53,479 nucleotides of DNA from Oscillospiraceae bacterium (GTDB lineage: Bacteria; Bacillota; Clostridia; UBA1381): assembly GCA_015068545.1 (NCBI GenBank), contig SVKH01000002.1, positions 1 through 53,479 of the forward strand. The letters are read 5' to 3'. Below the pieces are notes generated by a model. That model saw nothing but the letters and a program-made list of their open reading frames with translations, did not search any database and had not been told where the DNA came from. A program made the position numbers and the translations under genes. Positions 18,749 through 29,000 of this stretch are shown here, piece after piece. Each line of letters starts with the position of its first letter. Positions within the stretch are counted from its first letter, which is position 1.

Positions 18749-21400
18749 TTATTCAAAGAATTTATTGTTGCTCTTATAGATCATGTAGTCTATCTGCATC
18801 ATTCCCGAACCATCATCGTAAAGGTGGAACCATACGTCATCGCCCTTTTGAATGTTCATAACAGGATACTTAAGTACCGGTCTTATGTACCATGCAACGT
18901 TTGTTCCAACGGCAGTGCTGTCACGCGCCTTCTGAATCTTACCTTTGCCCAGATACTCGTAAATTCTCATTGCATAGTAGCCAGCAGTTGAGTCGTTTTT
19001 GTACAAATAAACGTCTGTTGGAATACCGTCTGCCATGAACTGGATAACATCGTTATTTCGTTCAATTATGCTGCTTGCACGATAGAAACCTCTATTTGCT
19101 CCTGTTCTGTATGTGTCAACATCCCATGTAGAGCAATCTCCGCTGTAATCACTTACACTGCTAATCTTAATTTTGTACTTTCCTAGGCTCTTTTCGCCAT
19201 ATTTTACCATACAGTTTTTCTTTAAACCGTATTGATCGACAAATGACTTTTCTACATTGAATGTGTCTCCGCCAAGGAACTTAATGGTGTAAGTATCGTC
19301 TACTCCTGTCCATTTAACAGATTCAATGATGTCTTGTTCATTAGGATTATCACTTATTTCCTCTGATCCTCTTCCCAAAACGATGTAGTTGGCAACAGGA
19401 TTTTCTCTAAGGTCAAAGTCAGAAATTACCTTTACTCCGCTTGGTCCAGGTTGTGTCCATACAAGGTCATTTGCATAATTGATGAACTTTACCGTGAACA
19501 CTCCGTCTATCATCATAATAGCGTAAATGTCAGCTTCGTCTGCATAAAGATTTCCGATTGTGTGATATTCGCTTGGGAAAAATCCGCTGTGATGTCTTAC
19601 GTCATTACCAAAGTTTTCAATTTGCTCAATCTTGCAGATTTCGCCGTTTGAATCGAGAGTAAATTCCAAGAATCCAAGCGCATCCAAGTTTGACTGTACA
19701 GACTGCGCATATTCAAATGACAAGCTGCTGCCTCTTAACTTTTCCTTTACCGGGTAAGTTTGAACGCCTTCGCCATCTACACGGTGGATTTTGATTGATC
19801 TTTCTGATTCGTCAGCTTCACCGTAGGTTCTTACTACAAAGCCCTTGAACGGTGCATTCTCCTCCTTACCGATTTCCGGAAGAACATAACGAACTCTTTG
19901 GTTATCATCAAGGTATGCTGTTACTTCCTTGCCATAAACATCTTCATAATTACCAGGGATAAATCCTAGCTTTTGAGTGCTGAATGAGTACCAACCGTAA
20001 GGCTCACTGATTCTATACTCAGCACCACCGATTTCGACGTATTCTTCGTCCATATCCTCAAGGACGCCCTTTGCTACACGGCTTGATGCTACGATGATAA
20101 ACTTGCTTCCGCCCTCATGCCAGTAATCGAATACCATGTTTCTCTTAAGATCCTGCAGGTTGTTGCTGGCTTTTCCGTCGATATAAATTTGAAGATCAGG
20201 GGCACCTGATAGACCTTGCCAGTAGTTTTCGTATTCTGTGCCAACGGAGAATCTAAGCTCATCTTTATCTGCACGATAGATGATACCACCCTCTTTTAAA
20301 GGATAGATGTCCATACGCACAATTAATCCGTCCTGAACCACAGCCTTACAGAATGTGCCTACATAATTATAAGCTTCTGTTTGTACAACGCGATCGTTGT
20401 ATGTAATAACTACTGAGTCATCTAGCTTGTATGTACCTTCTGCATTTGTGAATGCAACGTATTTCCAGTCTGATATTGTAATTTCACTACCAACATCATT
20501 CTTGTTTGTTTCTGAAATAAAGTCGTTGATTACGCCTGAGCTTACTTCACCATCGGCGCTTTCTCCAGAGATTGTACCCTTTATTTCAATGTATTTTACA
20601 TATTCAAAGTCATTATCGTCTACATACAATACAACTCTGCCGCCAACTGTCTGAAGGTTAACCTTTTGGTCTACCATAAATTCTGCTACGGTTCCTTCAA
20701 GTCTGCCGCTAGTGATTTTTGCTGTAATTCTTCTGTTAGTTGTATCTACTTCAGATACTTCTGCTTTGTACTTTGTTACCTCAAAAGCATCCTCGATATA
20801 TGTAACGTCAGTATCAATTACAAGAGCAGGATTATTCTCGTAAAAAACATGCTTTACAGCACCGCCGTCCATCATATTAGACAACAGTCTTACTACATCT
20901 TCCCTTGTTAAATACTCGTTTGTTACACCCTTTGTCAAGCCTTGCTCGTTTGCAAGCTTGGTGTACCCGGTTGGGTATCCGCCGTAGGACAACGCAATAT
21001 CTGCATAGCCCATAGCATTACAAATCATTACCAAAGCATCAAACTTGCTAATCTGACCGTCTGGGTTGAATGTTTTTTCTTCATTAAGGCCTGTAATTCC
21101 CAACGAGTTCGCTGCTTCAATAGCTCCGCAGTATGGGTGGCTTGCAGGGACATCAGTGTATGAAACACCTTGGCCTGCACCAACAACATTATTAGTAGCT
21201 CTTACTACCAAATCTGCCATTTCACCGCGAGTAACCGGCGTATGGTCTGCTACGAAGCTTTGTGTGATTATTCCAAATCCTTCAAGACGGTGTGCCTTTT
21301 TCTGCACATCTGCAGGGATACCCGATGCAAATGCCACCGACTGAAGCAATATCATGAACAGCAGCAGTAAAGCCGCCGTCCCCTTTTGCCATAACTTCAT
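18749..21400 (-). CDS. Secreted protein with N-terminal SLH domains and unknown C-terminal region
   Basis: An 883-residue secreted protein. The signal peptide ends near SVAFA; SLH-type repeats fill about residues 25-180 (TPVTRGEMADLVVRA, FNPDGQISKFDALVMI, LTREDVVRLLSNM), so it is anchored by its N-terminus, unlike its neighbours. The remaining 700 residues are beta-rich and acidic, with repeated short segments such as KGVLEDMDEEYVEI and FKGFVVRTYGE that suggest serial small barrels. I recognise no catalytic motif. It lies 19 bases downstream of the cohesin-like SLH gene and 27 bases upstream of the GH5-like SLH gene, in one apparent operon. It may be an S-layer or polysaccharide-binding protein. 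Confidence 0.75.
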   Translation of the reverse strand: MKLWQKGTAALLLLFMILLQSVAFASGIPADVQKKAHRLEGFGIITQSFVADHTPVTRGEMADLVVRATNNVVGAGQGVSYTDVPASHPYCGAIEAANSLGITGLNEEKTFNPDGQISKFDALVMICNAMGYADIALSYGGYPTGYTKLANEQGLTKGVTNEYLTREDVVRLLSNMMDGGAVKHVFYENNPALVIDTDVTYIEDAFEVTKYKAEVSEVDTTNRRITAKITSGRLEGTVAEFMVDQKVNLQTVGGRVVLYVDDNDFEYVKYIEIKGTISGESADGEVSSGVINDFISETNKNDVGSEITISDWKYVAFTNAEGTYKLDDSVVITYNDRVVQTEAYNYVGTFCKAVVQDGLIVRMDIYPLKEGGIIYRADKDELRFSVGTEYENYWQGLSGAPDLQIYIDGKASNNLQDLKRNMVFDYWHEGGSKFIIVASSRVAKGVLEDMDEEYVEIGGAEYRISEPYGWYSFSTQKLGFIPGNYEDVYGKEVTAYLDDNQRVRYVLPEIGKEENAPFKGFVVRTYGEADESERSIKIHRVDGEGVQTYPVKEKLRGSSLSFEYAQSVQSNLDALGFLEFTLDSNGEICKIEQIENFGNDVRHHSGFFPSEYHTIGNLYADEADIYAIMMIDGVFTVKFINYANDLVWTQPGPSGVKVISDFDLRENPVANYIVLGRGSEEISDNPNEQDIIESVKWTGVDDTYTIKFLGGDTFNVEKSFVDQYGLKKNCMVKYGEKSLGKYKIKISSVSDYSGDCSTWDVDTYRTGANRGFYRASSIIERNNDVIQFMADGIPTDVYLYKNDSTAGYYAMRIYEYLGKGKIQKARDSTAVGTNVAWYIRPVLKYPVMNIQKGDDVWFHLYDDGSGMMQIDYMIYKSNNKFFE

Positions 21401-21419
21401 AATGTTACCTCCACGTTTC

Positions 21420-24400
21420 TTACATCATGCCCATTACGCCATACAGAACTCTCGCTGCCATAGCTCTGTTTACTTCTGCCTTTGGCGCAAATTCAGTGTC
21501 GCTTACTCCGCTGATTATACCTGCTTTATAAAGCACATTGATAGCTTCCTTCGCATATGGGCTGATAGCTTCCCTATCTGCAAACTGGTATGCATCGTAC
21601 TTTTCGCCAGGCGACATACGAGATGCCTGCATTGCACGGTAGATCATTGTGCACATATCCTCACGAGTGATTGTGCTGCCTATACCAAAGTTTTGTTCAT
21701 CAATTCCGCTTACTATTCCCTTGTCCTTAGCGGTGATAACTGCAGTTGCGTACCATGCATCGCTATGAACATCAGCAAACGGAACTTCTGTTAGCTCTGT
21801 CCTAAAGCCAAATGTTCTTATAAGTAGTGATGCAAATTCTTCACGTGTTATTGTCTTTTCCGGCTTAACTGTATTATCCGGATATCCGCTAATTATACCT
21901 TCTTTTATCAATGCCTTAATCGCCTCTGATGCCCATGGAACACTGTTTATATCTGTGAAAACAGGGGATGTTGAAGGTTGATCCGGTGTGGTTGCGGTAG
22001 GATCCTTCGGCTTTTCCGGATCTGATGGTTCTATCACGGTGTCACCCTTGATTGTAGAGTTTTCACGTCCGGCTGAGCCGCCGCCACCGCCACCGCCGCC
22101 ACCGCCGCCAATGGCGCCTGCTGTGGCAACAGTCATAGACTTAGTTGCGTTTACTGCTACTTGTGTAGTATCATTTGACATTACGTTTACAACATCCATT
22201 GTTCCGCCTGCGGTAACTTGTGTTGTACCACCTGTTTTTACAGAGAATTTAACCTCTGCCAAATCTCCTGAAATAACTGCATTGTTTGCATTTCCGCTGA
22301 TTGTTATTAAACCATTTGTATTAGTTACAGTTGCATCTTTTAGTGCGTGCAATGTAACGGCAGTAGTTCCGTTAGGAGCAATCTTGTTTTGGTCGTATGC
22401 CAAGGTAATGTTATATTGTCCTACATTGTAAGTAGGTGCAGAAGGCATGGCCAGCTTAACTGCTACTGTGGAACCTGCCTTTGTTTCAGTAATGACAGGG
22501 GCGATTGCAGCAATTTGCGGATAGTCACCTGATACTGCGTCAGCATTTGATGTAAATGTCTTTGTAATGTTAGCTCCAACTCCGCCTACGGACTTAACTC
22601 CGCTTATGTTCAAGGTGTACTGTGTGCTTGGTGCGAGAGCTTCCAATAGCTTAAGTGTTATCGCACCGTTCTCTAGTGTTACAAAAGTATTTACCGCATC
22701 ACCTGCTGCATCTTCAAGCCATACTGTTTCACTTGAAAGTGTGCTTTGGTCTACCGGTGTTGATGTAGCAATGTTAATTGCCTTTGCATTAGCTGAAATT
22801 TCTGTTGTGATAGCTGTTCCGATATCATCAGTCAATCCGGAAATATTCCAAGATTCACCCTTTACTATTCTTACATCGTCTATGTAGAATTTAGCTCCGT
22901 CTACTGAGCGTGAGTTGTTGTACTGGAACACAAGAGCCTTGATTTCGTCGTACTTAAGTGTCTTTACATATTCTTGACCCTGATGAACCGCCCTGCCTTC
23001 GTCTGCAAAGCTTAGAAGCGGAATTTCTACATATACCCACTTATTTCTTTCTGTTAGGTAATCTGACATAGGAACCATAGCTCTTATAGGGAAGTTCGCA
23101 TCCCATACGAGTGTTGTTGTTCCTTGGAATCCAACACTTAGCTTGTCAAGCTCCAATGCATCATCAGCATACATCCAGAATGTAAGCTTGGAGTTATTAT
23201 CTCTTTGGTTCTTTAGCTTCCATGATGAATGTGAGAAACCTGCATACTGATCTTCCAATACTCTGCCTGTGAAATCGAAGCATAGGGATGCATTGCCCAT
23301 TACCACGTTTTCGGTTTCAGAAGCAATATTTGAACTTCCTGTTGTTAAAACTTTGAATCCTGTTTTGATTGCGTCATCATATACGACTTGCGCAACATCT
23401 TCATTCTTAAGAACTGCAAACTTACGAAGTTTTGCCTCGATAGATTTTGCCCCTGCTGCATTAACTGCAGAAACAGACACATTCATTTCTGTGAAATATG
23501 GTACATCGCTTAGCAGATAGCTTCCATTAACTGTTGTGAACACCTCATCATTTACAGTAACAATGTATTCCTCTGCCATTTCGTTTTCGTCCCATGAAAT
23601 AGTTACATCATTGTCTGAAATTGAGTATGTAAGGTTATCCACTGGTGCTATACATGCAGCCGCTACCGTGATTGCTTCTGTATTTATAGAAGTATCCCCT
23701 GCTTTATCAGCTGCAACCATATAGTATGTGTATTCTGTGCCAAAGGTTACTGCACTATCTCTGAAGGATGTTGTATTTGGATCAAATTCCTGATACTTTT
23801 CTCCATTTCTGTACAAAACATACTTATCTATATCACCATAGGAAACAGGCTGCCATGAGATATCAACAGCAAGCTCGTCTGTGTCTGAATAGTAGTTAAG
23901 TACCTTGAATGCCCCCGGCTTTGCAATTGGTTCTACTCTTGCGCTTATTTCCTTAAGAGGAGAAGTTACGCCCGAAGAATCCACTGCTTCTACAAAGTAT
24001 TTGTAGGTTTTCCATACTTCAAAACCGTTACCGTCATTAACATCTGCAAATCTGTTAAGTGTAGTTGAGCCTACATAAACCTTTGCACCGTTTTCTTCAC
24101 GGTAGATATTGTATTTGCTAACCTTGGTTGCTGAGTGATCCCAGCCAAGGATGACCTTTGAAGGGGTAATATCACGAATTTCAAGATTTTCAACTGCCTT
24201 TACATTACAGATTTTCATGTCTGAAATGTAGATGTTTCCCGTTTCATTTGCAGGCTCTGCAATAGAACAGTCACGAAGTATACCAATATAGTTGAAGTAC
24301 TGTAGGTCTACTTCTGCCGGTTCCTGAGACGCCTTAGAATCCCATGAATAAGACCAGACTCTGTTAATTGCTCCCTCTGTTGAAAGCTTGAAGTCTGAAA

Positions 24401-25892
24401 GAGGAATTGATACTACAATAATCTTTCCCTTGTCCTCTTCACTTACATAGCTGTTCATAGGAATACCTAAGTAGTTTAGTCTGTCCTTGTTTCCGCCAAA
24501 CCATCTTTGTCCGATAGTAAAGTATGAGTTTGTAAGGTCTAGTGATGGATCGATATACATTCTGTACATTGCACTACCTGTCTCTGCAACAGCCGCAATG
24601 TTTGTACATTCCTTATTTGTCTTGGAAGGTCCGCCGCTTAGGTTTCCTGCCAGGTATCCTACTACATAGTAGTCGAATGCGTGACCGGAATATTCGGCTG
24701 CTTCTTCCTCTGTCTTAAATATATTGTTTACGTTAAGGTTAAACTTCAGGATTGACTGAGACGCCATTTCTGGTTTTAATGCATGAGAATCAAATACCTG
24801 AGTTGTCTTTGGCGCACCGTTTACGTTATCAAGCCATTCACTTCCCTGATTCCATGAATAGTTACGGACAGGGATGTCGATAACCACAGATTCCTCACCG
24901 GTTGCAGGAATTTCTTCTCCACCGATGTCTTCAGGGATTCTAACAGATGCTGTGTTACTTACTGAGCTAAGACCATATGCTGAATCAATAAGAGTTATTT
25001 TATATGTATAAATGATTTCGCCTTCTACGTCTGTGTCCTTCCAGATGAATTTTCCACCATCTAGGATAAAGTCTTCAGAAGTCAAAGTCACTGTTCTTTC
25101 ACTGCCATCGTTTCCTGATATATTGATTTTATATGATAGTCCTTCTACCGTTGGAGCTGTAAAGGAAATTGTTGCCTCGTCCTTTGTTGCTTCACAAGCA
25201 AGGTCATCAATTGCTCCTAGGTTTATAATAGCTAATTTCTGCATGAAAATTCTGCCCTCTGATGCAGGAGCTGTTTCTTCCGCAGAAACATTCATTCTTA
25301 CAAGACCCAAACCACAGAACTTGGTAAGGTCTATTGCTGTTCCTGTTCCTGTTGAGAATAGGAAGTTTTCTGCCTTTGTCATTTCTGACAAAGCCACACC
25401 GATAGTTTCTTGTGCTGATGTAGCAGGGATTCCTGCAAATTCGATGCCGTCCGCACCTCTTGTTGCAAGAGCAAAGTAAAGATTGTCAATTGCTACACCG
25501 TCTGCGGCTTCTATCGAATACGCCACAGAAGCCATATCTTCCACACTGGAAATATCTTCTACTTTTCCGTCTTCATATTCCATTAAATATACTGCGGCTT
25601 TTTCGCCTTCCAGAATATTGTCAAAGTTTAGTGTTGTAAAACCTTGCCATTCACCGTCAATTCTTTGGCGACCAAATTTTTTGGATTCCAATTGTCCCAG
25701 ACCGAAGTCACTTGACTCACCATAATTTGCGCCATACATAACCGGACTGTAATCGTCACTACTGGTTAGAGTTACTTCAAAACCGAAGTTTACCAAGTCG
25801 ATGCTGTCTATCGTTGCAGCCCACGTCGGCAGCATAGAGCAAAGCATTGATACCACTATCATTATAATGGCTGTTAATTTTGTTTTTCTCAT
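21420..25892 (-). CDS. Large secreted multi-domain protein with cohesin-like domain and three SLH domains
   Basis: A 1490-residue surface protein. After a signal peptide (ending TWAA) come alternating beta-sandwich modules and fibronectin-III-like domains (for example KVILGWDHS and VDISWQPV), a CIA30/CBM-like sandwich (about 830-1010), a bacterial Ig-like segment (LAPSTQYTLNISG), a cohesin-like beta sandwich (about 1122-1255; YNITLAYDQNKIAP), an 11-Gly linker, a Pro-rich spacer and three SLH repeats. The plan resembles an anchoring scaffoldin: ligand modules outside, wall anchor at the end. No dockerin was seen in any protein of this window, so a cellulosome cannot be claimed. Upstream is a strong hairpin; downstream genes follow closely. 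A binding/scaffold role is inferred. Confidence 0.78.
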   Translation of the reverse strand: MRKTKLTAIIMIVVSMLCSMLPTWAATIDSIDLVNFGFEVTLTSSDDYSPVMYGANYGESSDFGLGQLESKKFGRQRIDGEWQGFTTLNFDNILEGEKAAVYLMEYEDGKVEDISSVEDMASVAYSIEAADGVAIDNLYFALATRGADGIEFAGIPATSAQETIGVALSEMTKAENFLFSTGTGTAIDLTKFCGLGLVRMNVSAEETAPASEGRIFMQKLAIINLGAIDDLACEATKDEATISFTAPTVEGLSYKINISGNDGSERTVTLTSEDFILDGGKFIWKDTDVEGEIIYTYKITLIDSAYGLSSVSNTASVRIPEDIGGEEIPATGEESVVIDIPVRNYSWNQGSEWLDNVNGAPKTTQVFDSHALKPEMASQSILKFNLNVNNIFKTEEEAAEYSGHAFDYYVVGYLAGNLSGGPSKTNKECTNIAAVAETGSAMYRMYIDPSLDLTNSYFTIGQRWFGGNKDRLNYLGIPMNSYVSEEDKGKIIVVSIPLSDFKLSTEGAINRVWSYSWDSKASQEPAEVDLQYFNYIGILRDCSIAEPANETGNIYISDMKICNVKAVENLEIRDITPSKVILGWDHSATKVSKYNIYREENGAKVYVGSTTLNRFADVNDGNGFEVWKTYKYFVEAVDSSGVTSPLKEISARVEPIAKPGAFKVLNYYSDTDELAVDISWQPVSYGDIDKYVLYRNGEKYQEFDPNTTSFRDSAVTFGTEYTYYMVAADKAGDTSINTEAITVAAACIAPVDNLTYSISDNDVTISWDENEMAEEYIVTVNDEVFTTVNGSYLLSDVPYFTEMNVSVSAVNAAGAKSIEAKLRKFAVLKNEDVAQVVYDDAIKTGFKVLTTGSSNIASETENVVMGNASLCFDFTGRVLEDQYAGFSHSSWKLKNQRDNNSKLTFWMYADDALELDKLSVGFQGTTTLVWDANFPIRAMVPMSDYLTERNKWVYVEIPLLSFADEGRAVHQGQEYVKTLKYDEIKALVFQYNNSRSVDGAKFYIDDVRIVKGESWNISGLTDDIGTAITTEISANAKAINIATSTPVDQSTLSSETVWLEDAAGDAVNTFVTLENGAITLKLLEALAPSTQYTLNISGVKSVGGVGANITKTFTSNADAVSGDYPQIAAIAPVITETKAGSTVAVKLAMPSAPTYNVGQYNITLAYDQNKIAPNGTTAVTLHALKDATVTNTNGLITISGNANNAVISGDLAEVKFSVKTGGTTQVTAGGTMDVVNVMSNDTTQVAVNATKSMTVATAGAIGGGGGGGGGGGSAGRENSTIKGDTVIEPSDPEKPKDPTATTPDQPSTSPVFTDINSVPWASEAIKALIKEGIISGYPDNTVKPEKTITREEFASLLIRTFGFRTELTEVPFADVHSDAWYATAVITAKDKGIVSGIDEQNFGIGSTITREDMCTMIYRAMQASRMSPGEKYDAYQFADREAISPYAKEAINVLYKAGIISGVSDTEFAPKAEVNRAMAARVLYGVMGMM
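22078..22110. repeat. GGN triplet run encoding an 11-Gly linker
   Basis: A run of CCG/CCA triplets on the plus strand encodes eleven consecutive glycines between the cohesin-like and SLH parts of the 1490-aa protein. Because the unit is three bases, length change would not shift the frame. Confidence 0.9.
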
Positions 25893-25947
25893 AATAATGG
25901 TTCTTTCCTTTCATAAGTTAAATCGAAAACATAATACCCTATTAAAA

Positions 25948-26007
25948 CTACATTCTACACGTTAGGGGGGGAACATCTCCCCTAACGTGTAAGTAATGTA
26001 GATGTTC
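25948..26007 (-). terminator. Large overlapping palindrome (terminator, possible pseudoknot) after the 1431-aa gene
   Basis: A 12-bp perfect stem ACACGTTAGGGG/CCCCTAACGTGT is flanked by an outer CTACATT/AATGTAG pair; on the minus strand it runs into TTTTAAT. The loop sequence GGGAACATCT is itself complementary to AGATGTTCCC just outside the stem, so the two pairings compete or form a pseudoknot. Confidence 0.75.
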
Positions 26008-26028
26008 CCTTATGAAGTTATTCTGTTA

Positions 26029-29000
26029 TTAGCAACCTGCAACAAACTCTCTGATTATTTCCGCATTATCCACGCCGTCTGGAGTAAATGTGTTTTCTGT
26101 TGCAACAGCGCCGGAGATACTTTCGTAAATCTGTAGGCCCACTGCCAACTTACCAGCATCATTCAGATCGTAGCCGTTGTCTGCCCATGTATTTATACCT
26201 TCGTTATACAGGCAATAAATTGCATCTGCTGTCTTGCATACCTTTGTAAATGCGTGCTTAGCTGTATCCTCCAGTACTGAGTACATATCGTCAACAGAAC
26301 CTTCTGCCTTTTCTTCGCTGTAGCTCCATCCGTCAACTACCTCAATAACACCAGTGCTATTTTCTTCAATTGCAGAAACCAAATCAGCAAGGCCCACATA
26401 TCCTGTGCCTGCCATTACAGCATTTATGCTCTCCTGAATAAGAATGTAATCCCATTCATCACCTGCAACTACACCCTTGATGTCTGCAAAGTTTTCTGCA
26501 TATGATGCAACTGTTGCACCAGAAGTAGCTATTGTTCTTACTTCAACATCGATACCGTCAGCCACTGCGATTTCATCCACATATTCTGCACCTTCAAGTA
26601 CGTCATTGTCACCAATGTAAAGTACCATAAGTGGCTTTTCGCCTGCTACGATTGCATCTACAACCGGCTCAGCATCTGCCCAGAACATTACCTTAACTGT
26701 ATCTGTTGCTTCTACACCGGCAAGAGAAACTGTCTTCTCTTCGTTTACCGGAACCTGAACAAGGTTAGCGCCAAGAAGTATGCCTTCTGCATCATATCTT
26801 GCGATATAGCCTGTTGCTGCCTTGTCAGTTGTGAAGAATGCTGCACTCATTGTGCCTGCTGAAACATAACCTGTTTCAACTTTGCTTTCGCCTTCGCCCT
26901 TGTATAGCTTAGCGTAGTTTGTAGATTCGCTTTCGATTACTACAGATTCACTTACTGCTTCCAGACCATACTCTTCGTTTTGTGTTACTGCATAGTATGT
27001 GTATGTCTTTGAAGCTTCACGAGTTGTATCTGTGTATGTTCCTTCTTGTGCATCAAAGTAAACTGTTTCGTTTCCGCAAACTCTCTTTACCTTGAATATA
27101 GCATCCTTATCCATAGTTGTATCGAATGTAACTGTTACGCTGCCATCTTCGTTAACAGCTGCTTCAAGGTTTGCAGGTGCATCTACACCAACAACCTTTG
27201 CTGCCTTAATTGTTGCAGCGAATGTCTTGTTCTCGCCTGAATCGCGCTTAGCAATACCCATACCTGTGAACAAGTGTAGTTCCGGTACAAAGTTTGCCAT
27301 ATATTCTTCGTTGTCAATTCTTGATGTGATACCATCAACAACCTTTGATCTGAATTCCATAAATTCAGGATCTTCTACAAATTCTGAAAGAGGAATCTTA
27401 ACAGTTTGCTCGCCGCCTGTTGCTACATCGTAGTAGTCTGTCAGCTTAACACCTGTAACTACAGAAACATAGTGTTCGTCGTTTCCGCCCCATGATTTAT
27501 CCTCGTTTCCTTCTTTTGTGATTGGAAGGGTAATATCTTTATCAAGTGCGAATGCAGGGATTTGTGATGGATCAGGTAGTGTTGTGATTGCAAGGTATGC
27601 GTTATCTGCATCACCTGTAACGCCATCAATTGTGAATACCGCATATCCACTATCCTGAACACTCTTTATGCTCTTAACACCAAACCATACATCTGATGGA
27701 ACATTTGATTTGTCTGCCATACTTCTCATCTTGTTGTAGCTAAGACCTGAGTAACCCCAGAAACCGCCGATGTTAGGAATATCCATAAGGTCTCCGCCAT
27801 TACCGTCATTTACTACATACATTTTGGTTGCTATGCTCTTAGTTGTAGCAGCGCCACTATCGTCGATGCCTACCGGCATATCGCCGCCTGCAAAGTATGT
27901 GTGTCCGCCTGCATAGTCATTGTATACGCCAACATTACCATAGAAGTATGTTTCGTCTTCTAGATAGTTGAACCATAATTGATCCTGATCCACCCAGTTC
28001 TTCCAGTCCATATCAGCTCTTACAACTGATACAAGCTCTGCTTCCTTAACGAATGGTTCTGAACCAGCTGAGTAAATATCGTACTCGCTATTATAAGCAA
28101 CTGCCTTATATGTGTATGTCTTCTTTGGATCTATATCACTGTCTGTGCAAGCACCGCCAGGAGCATCAAGATATGTTGTTACTCCGTCAACAGTTTTTGC
28201 AATCTTGAATGATACGCCGACATCTGATGTTGTATCAAATGTAAATGAAATTGATCCGTTGCTGTTCTTTGTAGCAACAAGGTTTGTAGGATCTTGTAGA
28301 GCAACAATCTTCATTTCTGAAACTTGTGCCTGGAAGTTCTTTCCTGCCGCTCCATCACGCTTTGCGATACCCATACCTGTGAACAAATATAGCTCTGCCT
28401 TTGTATATTCAAAGTCATCTCTGGATTTCTTGTCAATTATCTGCTGGCTTGATTGGCTCTTAAGCTCTTCAAAGTCAGGATTATTTACAAGCTTATCAAG
28501 AGGTACTGCAACAGTTTGTGATCCGCCCTTTTCTACATCATAGTAGTCTGTAAGCTTTGCACCTGCTACAAGTATCATACCATGATCAAAGTTCCAGTCC
28601 TTATCTGCAAAAGCTGCTTTTGTAATAGGAAGTTGAGCATCCCATGCCCATGTAGGAAGCTGCCATTGGTCTGTAAGTGTTGTGATTGCAAGGTATGCGT
28701 TATCTGCATCGCCTGATACAGAATTGATTGTGAATACTGCGTAACCTGATTTTTCCCATTCCTTGATGTCCTTAATACCGAACCATACATCATCCGGAAC
28801 CTTTGTCATATCTGTGTAACTCTTCAGATTGTTATAGCTCATACCCTTGTAGCCCCATAGGCCGCCTACTGTTGGTACGTCTGCAAGAACACCATCTGCA
28901 TTGTACATCTGGCTAGAAATCTTGTATTCTGTTCCTGCATTGCTGTCATCCAGCTTAGCTACCATGTTACCACCGGCACATAGGTCATAGCCTTGCATCA

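Noticed and set aside
22078-22110. Phase-variable repeat
   Set aside because: The unit is three bases, so slippage changes linker length but not frame.
21988-22431. 147-aa plus-strand ORF with a poly-Pro run
   Set aside because: Its proline run is simply the antisense of the poly-Gly linker codons in the SLH protein.
25012-25479. 155-aa plus-strand ORF
   Set aside because: It is antisense within the well-supported 1490-aa secreted gene, has no ribosome site and no recognisable domain.
21420-25892. Cellulosome
   Set aside because: Only one cohesin-like domain was seen and no dockerin in any neighbouring enzyme, so the claim is not supported here.
26029-26640. Active secreted esterase
   Set aside because: The domain looks SGNH-like, but both the Ser block and the terminal His block are replaced.
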